From contig CM036627.1 of NCBI GenBank assembly GCA_020746105.1, positions 1,612,001-1,676,000 on the forward strand: a stretch of DNA of 64,000 bases, read 5' to 3'. Source of the DNA: Trogon surrucura. Taxonomy: Eukaryota > Chordata > Aves > Trogoniformes > Trogonidae. Positions 25,601 through 36,500 of this stretch are shown piece by piece. The notes beneath the pieces are model-generated. The model did not search any database, was not told the origin of the DNA, and worked only from the letters and a program-made list of their open reading frames with translations. The position numbers were made by a program, and so were the translations under genes. How positions within the stretch are numbered: position 1 is the first letter of the stretch; each line of letters opens with the position of its first letter.

Positions 25601-27576
25601 CCTTCGTGCATCAGTAAACACATCAGTTTTATAGCACCTTGCTGGCATCGCAACTCTATTAATCTCCCTCAAAATGAAGTGTTTCAGTGCTAAAGCTTTT
25701 ACACTTAAAATAAATAAATCTGGTGCAACACAGGAAACATCAATTTAGTATCGTGCCCAGGACGCATAGTTACTTCGGGTCAATGAAATAACTGAATACA
25801 AAATTTTAAGGGAGTGCTTTATGGGTAGAGCAGGGATCCAAAACTCAGAGGAACACAGCAAAGAACTTTCTCTTCAGTTTCTCTAATGCATATGAAATAC
25901 CAGTCAACATATTTTCCTTTGTAGCATTGAATTAATGGCAAAAAATTAGTTACAATTGCATGTAAAAATGTAATCTTGAAAGGAGAAAATATCCTGAGAG
26001 TCATCTAAGAACTGCCCTTTTGAGCTACGATAAAAGCAGAGTAAAACATTTTATTAATAACAAAAATCATTCAAGTGATCGTAAAACATACTTACCAATC
26101 TTTTATTAGAGGCATATTAAGCATACATCAGAAAAATACAGGATGCAGCTAGACAAAATAAGTTCACAAGCCTCAGAAATCAAACACTGACGAAAACAAA
26201 ACGAAGTCAGGTATAAAATTTGCCCTCCGCAAAAACTTCTACACAATCTCTAACAAAACGATACTGTGACAGCCTATGGCCACGGTCTTTGGTGGATTAT
26301 TAGGATATACTACAGCATAAAAAAATAACTGCTTTCTATGTGCCAGCATATAAATACTGATGCTTAACATCCACAGAAAAGCTTGGAGATCTTTTATTTA
26401 TGTTTTTGCAGAACACCGAGTTTACTCAAGGTTCTTCACCTCGACCTGCAGTTTCTAATGCCGTCTGGCAGTAAAGCACCACACAACACGAGTTAACAAC
26501 CTATCGCCCGGGGTTCTTCTCTGTCCTCCCCCATCCCCATCCCACTCCATTTCCAGGAAAAAAAGCAGACACGGTTTTCTAATTAAAAAAAAAAAACCCA
26601 CGTTTAAAATAAACCACCCAATACTTAAGAGTTCAGTATGTGCTATGACTTGATCCATTTGCGGGTTTTTTTGTGGTTTTTTTTTTTTCCCTTGGTTTAC
26701 TCATCCACCTTCTTAACAAAAACCCTGAGCCAGAGATAAAACTAAAGCTCCTTTCCCAAATTGCACAAGGCAAACTGAGAACCCGGCTGCGCCGGAGGAA
26801 GCTCCAAGTAACCGAACGTTCACTGACCATAAGTTAGTAACGACAACAGTTTTCCATTAAACGTAAATGACAAAGGTAGCACGCGCTCGGCCTGTGATCT
26901 CCTTCAAAATAAACCATATGTAAACAAAGTGCAATAGTTACTCAAGCAAACACGGTAAATCTGTTGCGATGAGGGGAAATGGTGATTCTAGCACGCAACT
27001 TTAAAGTTACTGGGCTTTGGTAAGGCAATGAAAATTTAAGGTAAAATGCCTTCCCAAGCACAAAAAGAGGGGTGGCACAGACTAAGAACTACTGACAGCT
27101 GGATGGAGAAAAAATCTAAACTTTTAAATGACTCTGAAACAAACAACTCAATTGCAGGCAGTTCCATTTAAATAACACATACTGCATTCAATGCAACCTG
27201 ACTCTCTGGTGTAACTTCAGCCAAAAGTACCAATTGAACTCCTCTCTAGGAAGCCTTCCAAGGAACATGAGATTAATCTGAGTAATTGTGCAGTCTCCTA
27301 CAGTGTTTAGTCACCAAATGAACTACTTTATATAGGAAAAACTGTGATGAATTTCAGTTTTTCTCCTTCACAAAAGTACCATGCCACTGTTTTCATGATA
27401 TGACTTACTTGTCCATCTAAAGCCATCTGACGATCTTGCTAGAATAATCTCTGCTGTCTCCTCCGTTGGAAGAGCTACTAGATATTTGGGTGTTTTATAC
27501 CTAATATTACCTTATGTTTATGCATTCTCCACCTGTATTGGAACAAGTAATCCTTTATGTATTATATATCTGAGAA

Positions 27577-27593
27577 AATATATATATATATAC
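27577..27593. repeat. (TA)n microsatellite
   Basis: Eight TA units in AT-rich sequence downstream of ZNF280D. Confidence 0.8.
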
Positions 27594-28899
27594 ACTTCTG
27601 CCAAATATGCAGATTTTTCAATCTGAGTTTTATTTTCCAACTGTTCTCCACAGTACGTGACCAAATTCTCCCAAATTCTCATTATTGAAATGACAAATCT
27701 TAAAAAAATTTAATTGCATAATAAAAGACAACTGTGAGGAATTTACAGGCAAGTATCATACAACTGGTTCCAGTTGAATGTAATCTTTTCTAACACCACA
27801 TACCAGAGCATTATCCAAAATATATCATTTACACGGAAGATCATCAGTCAGATGAAAAATACTATAGAGGTTTCTCTGGGTTTAAAAGCAGATGCATTCA
27901 GGAACTTGTTCAGGAACGTACATATCAAGTTCCAAAGCTGATTTAGTCCTTTAAACTGTCCTTATTGTGATGTGGTATCTTATAATCTTCCACATGTACA
28001 TGCATGAAGACATCAGACTGATTAATCATACCTCAAGGTGATGATTTCACCAAAATCTTTAAAATAAAAGAATACCGCAACTTATTGCTCTCAGCTTTTT
28101 CATGTCTTGTTATTTGAAGTTCTTAAAGTGGCAGATCTTGAGGAGCTGTGACTACGTAAACTGTTCCATGTTTATTTTTAAGTCTTCTAAACCTGCACGG
28201 ATGAAAAATTAAGTGGCAATTCAAAATTTAAATCACATAACTCTAAAGAGTTTGAAGCAATTTTGTTGATATAGTTTACTTAGAGGCTCCAACCATAAGC
28301 TGGATAGTCTCTAAATTTTAATACTGTTGCTGATTAGTCTCATTTAGCAGCTGAGCCCAGTTAACCTAGGAGGGCAGAGTAGACTTCAGTTGCACGCTGA
28401 TGGCCCAGAAAAATATCTAATCTGGCAGAGTTAGCACATCTTACCACAACATACAGCTACAAAAAAATATGTTTATGCATAGGCACTTGCTCATTTAAGT
28501 ATTGAAAAAAACAAAACACCAAAAAAAGCCCCGACCCAACAAAACCCAACCAATCAAAAAACTCCACATACATCTCAAATTCAGAATTTTAAAATGAAAT
28601 AGTTTTTGGGAACTGTCACTGAAGCTTTTAAAAAAAAAAAAAAATGTGGGAAGACCATGCCCAAAGTTTCAAGCTGAGCATAAAATTATGCACAAAGACA
28701 AAATTTTGTTCCAAATATTTACTCAAAAAGTAATAATTTACAGCAGTGCTTTAACAGCTGTTGAAGACATGTAACATTCATTAGAAACAAAACTCTAAGT
28801 AAGTCAAAAGAACATTCTGAGTGTTTCAAAGGGAGCAATGAAGTTGTAAGAGCAAGCTACCGTTAATCATACGCATTCCTACATCTAGCTGCTAATTAG

Positions 28900-28950
28900 A
28901 AGACCAAAAAAACCAAACCAACAACAACAAAAAAAAACCAAACCAAACCT
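28900..28950. repeat. A/C-rich low-complexity tract (AACCAAA-like)
   Basis: Repeated caaacc and acaac units with an A run. Similar A/C-rich strings occur on the plus strand near 28505-28560, 34308-34355, 60000-60050 and 63945-63985. These are common low-complexity patches, not a defined element. Confidence 0.6.
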
Positions 28951-29349
28951 AGCAGCCATCTTTCTGTACACGATTTAGACTACAAAAAGTCCTGAAATTG
29001 AACTGTACAATTCTACTTTATACGCCCTTGTGTCCTTTTTGTAAGAGTTAGCCAGCAGCAGCTGCAAAACGGCAGAACACAGGCCAGCTGGGTGTTTCCA
29101 GTTTGGGGTTTTCCTTCTCTTTGCTTAAAACAGTTTTTACATCAAACAGTACTTTGGTGTAACTTATAGACCATTCCTACGGGCCTACGGCTAACAATAC
29201 TTAAAACAAGGGTAAAAGCCTAACAGCTACAGTACTTTCAGCAGTATGTCCTACTTTACACACTTAGGTTCGGCATCTCTGCACAGCCTGCACACTGAAA
29301 CCCCCACAAATATATATTTTAATTGTAATAATTCCACTTTCACTGAAAG

Positions 29350-29355
29350 TTTATT
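29350..29355 (-). terminator. ZNF280D: Candidate poly(A) signal AATAAA, distal
   Basis: Minus-strand AATAAA about 570 nt past the stop codon. It is followed in transcript direction by an AT-rich stretch that includes TATATATT. There is no independent evidence of use. Confidence 0.25.
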
Positions 29356-29645
29356 AAGTTAAGCTTACAGCCTGGCAGGATTACACCTGTACAGAGGTGC
29401 ATAGTTTCATATAATTCTGTTTACATGCTTTTACAGACAGGAATGTGACATCAAATCCAAAGGTTTATATTTACCCAAATTATCAGCAGACCAATAACCA
29501 TTACAAGTGTGCTCCAGTTCAGCATCAGAAGTGTAGTCATACTAAATTCCACTGTTTAATGATACTCACACTGGCGGATTTAAAAAAATATTTTCTTGGC
29601 AAGCAAATCACCTTATCCCGGGCCAGTTAACTACAAAAAGTAGAA

Positions 29646-29651
29646 TTTATT
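29646..29651 (-). terminator. ZNF280D: Candidate poly(A) signal AATAAA, middle
   Basis: Minus-strand AATAAA about 270 nt past the stop codon. It is one of three hexamers within 600 nt; there is no independent evidence of use. Confidence 0.25.
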
Positions 29652-29825
29652 CCTCCTTTCAAATGTCAACCTAATAAGATATCTCACATCCAAGAGACAG
29701 GAAGATATATTTGAACATGTAACCTCTTGTGAATTTAGTTAATTCAGCTGTACGTACACATACATGCTATCTTCATACGCAGCGCTTCCCTTTAGTGTCT
29801 CTTTCCTTCCTCTCCCCCTCCCTTT

Positions 29826-29831
29826 TTTATT
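29826..29831 (-). terminator. ZNF280D: Candidate poly(A) signal AATAAA, proximal
   Basis: Minus-strand AATAAA about 92 nt downstream of the ZNF280D stop codon. It would give a very short 3' UTR. The sequence beyond it in transcript direction is TG-containing but not strikingly GU-rich. Confidence 0.3.
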
Positions 29832-29922
29832 TTTAATAACGAGCATCAATGAGCACACTCATCAGGAATGGTCCGTGGTGTTCTTACCATTGTTCATAAC
29901 AAACAATAAAATTAACATAATT

Positions 29923-30556
29923 TCAGCTTGCTTCACTTTCATCTGTCTTGTTGGTTGCCTCCATTCTGTTGGGATTGCTTTCTTCAGAAGCCTCATCTGT
30001 TTGCTCAGGGAGTTGTCCAGCTTTCTTTGATGAAGGTGCAACACTACCTTTTTGAAGAATTTCAGTAGCTTCATGCTCCAGTACCTCTGACGGAGTCAGA
30101 GGCTCCAGATGAATACTGCCTTGTTCACTAATGTCTGAACTAACGGACTCGGGTTCATCTCTTCTTCTCAAGAACTGCTCAAAACTAACATCTTCACCCA
30201 ACGTCAGTTTTAAGTCCCTCGCGTTCATTGCTGCAAGTGTAGTTTCATCCAAGCCATGTACTCGAGTCTGCTCATCCAAGAGAGCATCACCTGAACTTTG
30301 GCAAGTTTTCAACTCGCTATCCCCATGAACACATTTTTGTTTCTCATCTCCTAATTGTTTGTTATTATCTGAATCACAATATGCTCCTTTCTCAGGCAAA
30401 GAATTCTTTGAGCTGTTGTCAGGGAGTTCCAAAGTAGGAACATTTTCTGTATTCGACAATGATGAGTTTTCTTCATTCTTTTCAACTGACCCAACTTTTT
30501 TAGTTTGACTTCTATTGCATTTGTTTGATTCGTCTGAAGAATCATTCTCTTGTTTG
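29923..30556 (-). CDS. ZNF280D: ZNF280D terminal coding exon N and stop codon
   Basis: Encodes Asp587 to residue 797, then TGA. The segment is acidic and Ser/Glu-rich and probably disordered. It contains [20 protein letters not shown] and the conserved C-terminal motif [18 protein letters not shown] (737-754), which I remember in nearly the same form from human ZNF280D and ZNF280C. The protein ends NKTDESEAS. The acceptor is tttttttcag. This is the longest coding exon visible, and its 3' UTR continues below 29923. Confidence 0.96.
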
Positions 30557-33500
30557 CTGAAAAAAAAGCCCAAAACAAAGCATGTTATTTTCACAACAAA
30601 CGAAATAAAGTAACACACGGCTGTACCCTGCAGAGTGACACTCCGAATGTGGTACTGTAAATTTTCCATCAGGTATTTCTCACAAATATTCAGAGCAAGA
30701 CGGGCTGAATTTAATTAACAGCCACTTTTTTTTCTTACCTATTTACAAACTCAGCTATGTATTTAGCAGTTAATTAGTACTCTTTAAATTTGCACTTTAT
30801 CTCAGAAGAGAAAATTAAGTTGCCCCCTTTGTGTAACACACAAAATTTTCCCAAATACAATATTAAGTTATTCTACCTGCCCAGTGTCTTTGACACAGGT
30901 GAAGATTTTTGGAAGCTTTTGTTGGCGATGTGCAAAAACCAAGTGGCAGCCAGTTCATACCTCTACTCCCACACTAATGAGAGTGAATCAATAGGAAAAA
31001 AAGCCAGCACTTGGAAACGGAAATTAACCTCAATCTGAAATTTACTTGAGCACTACAAACTTGGATTAACTGAAGAAGTGAATCTGAAGTGGCATTTTCA
31101 GTCACTCTGCAGAGTAAAACTGTGTTTATAAAGATCAGCACTGAATCACGCATGTAAAAATGAGAATCTTGCTGTATAATAAAATCTAAACCCCAGCATA
31201 CTAACTGTGTAGACAAACTGATTCTTTGAACCTTTATACTACCCAACCACAATATTCACAGTATTCCAATAAAGCCACATGCATGCAGTGCTTTAAGGTG
31301 ACCGTGGAAAAAAATTAAAATCAGAATGCTCCAAAGACGGCCTGAACTACGTACTTCAAATGACACTTGTACCCAGAAAAATAAAAAATAGTCTGGTCAT
31401 ACTGCTAATACGCAATTTGCTCATATGTTCTTATTCCAACAGTCAAAATCCTAAACACTATTTTCAAATATTTCTCTTCATTATTATAGGAACACACACT
31501 TCTTCCATCCTTTCAATGATGGAGCTCAATTTATGCTGTAGAGATTTAAATCTGGTAACAAGTATAATATAATTTCTAACCTATTCAATACTTTTCAGAA
31601 AACTGAGTAGCCCAGATTTCTCCCAAATGATGACGGTGACAGACAAAAGAAAGCAGGAGGGGAATATGGAAGAAAAATAGTTGGTCCGGTTTCAGCTATA
31701 CATTCTATATAAAACCTGAAAACAGGAGCACAATCTCCCAAATTAACTTTTAAAAATCAAAAAATTTAAATTAAAAAGTCTCTGAAGAGTGACGTGCAGA
31801 CAAAAGATGCAAGAGAGATATTGCCAAATATCTCATTAATGAAAATGCATTTGTGCTTTACTTCTTAAAACAGTTTTTAAAATGGCTAGAGCCACTTTTA
31901 ACCTAAGCAGTAGACATGTCCAGCATTGTTAAAAAGAATAATCAACTTTCTGCTACCATGTTTTTATGGCGTATTTTCTGAAAGTCCAGATATATTGTTC
32001 TATCGATCCCGGAATTGAAAACAAAACATGTGCTTTGCCGACATGCAGATGGTAAGAGCTATACAGAAAACGGTTATTCTGAAAGAGGTGCTACGTACTA
32101 CAAACATTCAGAAATCTGTTTTCAAGCATTAATTTCACTTAAACTGACCCAAGAATACTCTATTTCCTCCTTTGAATTCAAGTCGGGAATATTTTGAGCA
32201 AGGTAAGAGACTGCCAAGATATCCTTACAGTGTAAAATCTTGCTGGCCACTAAGGTAGTCAAAAAGAGTATTTTCATCCTGTGACACTGATTTTTCATTC
32301 ACGGTGAGTAACGAGAGAGAGAGGTGAGCCTCCTTACCAAACCACAAGCTCTATTTGCTACTGGTGTCAAACAGTAAGGTTTGGTTTTTTTCATGTATTG
32401 GACCATCTAAACCTGTAACTGACATTCTCAAATACACAAATTTTCTAGCCAAGTCTTTCTCCTCTCAGATTTCTAGAAGAAAATGAGAAAAGCATAACAT
32501 GGGAGGGAAAACTCAAGACTAAGTTCCAACACAAAAGCCAACACTCGGAACCATCCGTCAGCAGTACCTGATGTAACTGATCCTGCCATACCTGGTTTTA
32601 ACTACCTCATCTAGTCCAGAGAAACACTTCAGCTATAGAGTCATTGAAATGCTACTAAAATATTGAGAATTGTTTTCACATTAAAAACTTCCAGTAAACT
32701 CTTGATGAAGCAGGGTATATACATGACCTTCAGCTACTATTCAACAAGCAGCTTGAGGGTGAGGTGTCACTGCAGAATTAACAAGCACAGTATTATGCTT
32801 TATGTGGAAAGTTTTGAACACAGATACACAAAAAGGGTTTAAATAAATGGATTAATTTCTCATTAGCACACACAGAACACTGGAAATCCCAGATAGTTTG
32901 TACGCACACCCCCACGATTCACACAGAGAAACTCTTCAAAGGGCAAATCTACCCTTTATATATAAAAGGAATCCATTGCAACCTCCCTCAACTTCCCGTA
33001 ACCAAAATCTCAAGTTTTAAGCAAATTCAGCTTTTCTTACTCATTTTTGGCAAAACACAGAAAGAGACAGAGAGAGAGAAAGCAGAGAGGAAGGAAAAAA
33101 AAGTTTATACATATTCATTTCTCCGGCAGAAAAAAAAAAAATCTGTCTCTCATCAGCACACCTTGCCATGAGCCATTTATAGTAATAAAAGAGTACATAA
33201 AATTGAACAAGTTCTTGCGCAACAATCACCATCACAAAAATCATTACCCACAAAGAATGGTGACCTTTTAGATCACTAAGCACAACAGTAAGTTGATTTA
33301 GATAGAATAATTCTCCAATAAATGTACCTCTGCTGAGAATTGCAGTTGAACACGCAAAACCTAGCAGTTGTGATGCAGTAAAAAGAAAGATCATATAGGA
33401 TTTCAAGAAATCATTCTGCTAGTAAGTCAGCAGCTGAAAAAGAATGGCTTTCCATCTAGTATTAGGAATGAAATACGCTCTTGCTACTTCATGTGCCAAC

Positions 33501-36500
33501 AACACTGGCTACAGGGTAAGAAAGCTAAAAATTCAAAAGGACTGGAAAACGCAAGAATATAATAATTGTTATTGTACAGAAAAGAGGATTTCGGTGAACA
33601 GTTATAAAGTGAAATCTGGCGTCTGCTTAATGAAAACAATGCAACCATTTTCTAAAACATGATATAAACTGTGGCCAGCACATCAAATCCAGGCTATACC
33701 AACAGAGGTGAGCCCCCAGGAGTCCAAAGCAGATGTTGTGCCCAGTTGGGAACACATGTGCAGCGCAGGGAACACAGCTTGGGGCTGCAACACCACCTCC
33801 CAGCCCGGGGGCAGTGAAAGTGCAGAATTCTCACCGTCAGCTACTTTCGTTACCGGTCTGCTCCTGCAGCTCTAATTACTTGCTAATATCAATGTAACTA
33901 CCTTGCCTTAGTGACACAGAAAAGCGTTTCAGACCACATGCCTAGTTGAGCAACCATTCAAAGGATCACCATTCAAAATTTTCTATCAGAGAAAACACAC
34001 ATTATGAAAATACTTATTAAATACTTTTGCCAATTAACTGAGAAATAACATAACGTGTTATGTACCTGATTTTAAGACGCAGTTGATCATTGTATTTACC
34101 TTTCAAAAGCTGCTGTTGTTTCTCCTTCAGATAAACTAGGTTCAGAAATTTTCTGTAATCGTGATACTTATTTTACATTCATGAGCAACTGATTACAATA
34201 TAAAGTTGTGGAAATATTTTCATCCTGACACTCCCATAGATCTGCTATGTAGGAGAGATTAAGCATGGACCTCAGCACAGATGCTTGCAAACAGTCTTTC
34301 AAGTCAAAAAAAAAAAAACAACCCAAAAACTAAAACCCAACAAAACCAAAGCAAAACTTTGAAGCAACTGTTGTAGCCTTTTTACATCCATAATTTCATT
34401 TATGTGTAATTGAACAGGATGCAAAATAAAGCCTGGAGAGTTTTTATTTGGAGGGGCAAAAAACCACCCCTGTAACTAAACTTCTGTTTTGCTAGGGAAC
34501 AAGCAAAGGAAAAGCAAGAAGGACAAAAATTGAGGTTAGTATATTTTTTTTTTAAGAATTACAGAGCATTTTAGCCCTACAGATGCTATTACATTCAGTG
34601 TAAGTACAACGAAGACTCCCAACAAAATGTCTGTCACAGAAGAAACCTCTGAGAAACTAATGAAATAACTTGTTAGCTCTAAATAACACCAAAGGCAATT
34701 TTTCTCCTCCTTTCTAGAAGAGCAGCAAAGTGACTTAAAACTGCCATTTGAAACATCCACACCGATCTTCCCAAAGCATCTCCTGTGCTACAGGGCATCT
34801 TACCCTTATTTCTCCGAATTTTGAATGCTACCTTTTTAAACAACCTGATTCACCAGTTTTTATTTTTGGTTCTTCAGCACCCAAGGGGTCTGTCCTTTGA
34901 CCTCTTGCTGCATATTTGGACAAACAGCCAAAATGTCAAGCACCCGGCTGCGGCAAAACAACAGGCACCTCATGGCACCTCGGCAGAAACAACCGGAGGT
35001 CCCACACGGCCCAGACCACTCTGAACAGCAGCTCACTGCTCCCAAAGGTCTTGGCTCAGACGTCCTGTAAGCTCAGAGAGCTAACACCACCGAACACTGT
35101 CCTGTGGTCTTCATCTTTTCTAACCAGAAGGGCTTCAGGTTTCCTGAAGACGCAGATACATAAGGCTACTAAGCCATCCCTTCACTGGAGCCTCACGCAC
35201 ACATCACCCAGAACAGACTGACTGCAAACTGGAACTCTCTGAGCGTGGCAGACGTACAAAAGGTGTCCAAAAGGCCTCCAACAGGGCCACGGCTCTCTGT
35301 AGTAAACCAGAAAACCAGATTTTTTGCATTACACGCATCTTCTGAACACCACAACCCAGTAGTACACGTATAGTTAAACAAGAATTTTCTTGGATCTGCA
35401 AACTAGTTATGAGAGATTATTAGACTGTGTGGAGAAAAGACAAGACACTACCTCCAACTTAGCTTCTCTCTCTCTAATGCAGAATTCCATCCTTAACCTA
35501 GTGGACAATGAATTAAGATTCAATGTTTTAAAATACTGAATGGATAAATAGAGATAAGGACGAAGACATTCACAGTAAGAAAGCAACTTGGTAATCTGAA
35601 ATCCATTTTTAAAGATATTTTGAGTTTAAACATACTTCAGAGTTCCAGAAAAACATTTCAGAATTTTAAAACGTTTTATTTGATATAGAGAAAAAGTAAG
35701 ATAAACTTGTTCTAAATAACCTGTTCCTGTTCTACTACCTCATAAAGATCAGAAAGCAACAGTCTTAAGATGGTTAGCAATACTTTTTTCTAGTGCTTCC
35801 TGCAATTTCACATGAGGAATAATCTCGCCATAAAGACCTTTTAAACCATGTCTGAATTATTTAAGGTCTGAAATGATAAACTAAGTGCACAAAGCCACAT
35901 AATGAGCCAACAAAAACACTGTAAAACAAAGTCAGTTTTAACTGTCTGCCACAACCCAAATACCCAGAACACAGCTATAGGTTACTGTAGGGCAACTGTA
36001 AAACACTGCAGCTGACCTCCAGCTACTACTTGAAGGAGATACTTCCCTCAAAATACCTTCATGGGCACAGTCTATACATTAGATGAGCTACAATTTACTT
36101 AAATTTATTGACTTTTAAACCCACATTAATTAAACAGCTTATCGCACCATCACTAAAATTGATTTTCTGTGTTTATATAAGTAACTGCTGTTGCATAGAT
36201 AGCAAGAAGTATGTCTCCTACAAAACCTTGTGAAGTCATCAGTTCTAATATAAAATCTAACCTTTCAAAGTCTTCCTATTAAAAAAAAAAAACCTGAACA
36301 AAGCCCTCAAAACTGCTTATGCTTATGTATCTCCTTTGTTGATGCTGCATTAAAGGCAAATTTAATCTGCTGAAGTATGGTGTTGCCTCTGTTATATTTA
36401 AATAATGTTATTAATCATAAATTTAATGATTAATGACCTCAGTGAGTCTTAATGGTTGTCTACAAGGTACAAAACACTTGACAGCAGAAACAGCTTTACC

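Larger units (their letters stand above)
12001..29349. other. Intergenic region between the left end and the ZNF280D 3' end
   Basis: AT-rich sequence with no recognised gene. Contents seen: the CR1 remnant at 16619-16663, TG and TA microsatellites, poly(A) and A/C-rich runs near 28505-28560 and 28905-28950, and GC-richer patches at 14760-14960 and 15180-15330. Parts nearest 29 kb could still be distal 3' UTR of ZNF280D. Open frames of 60-125 codons are scattered and lack support. Confidence 0.5.
29350..29922 (-). other. ZNF280D: Probable ZNF280D 3' UTR (end uncertain)
   Basis: Sequence just after the stop codon on the minus strand. AATAAA hexamers occur at 29826-29831, 29646-29651 and 29350-29355 (seen as tttatt on the plus strand). 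The first is only about 92 nt after the stop. Which one is used cannot be told from sequence, and further hexamers below 28 kb would allow a longer UTR. No coding signal is present. Confidence 0.5.

Noticed and set aside
29923-30669. Treating the whole 248-codon frame as a single-exon gene
   Set aside because: The last 211 residues are clearly the ZNF280D terminal exon joined by a good acceptor at 30556; the upstream 37 codons are intronic unless transcripts show otherwise.
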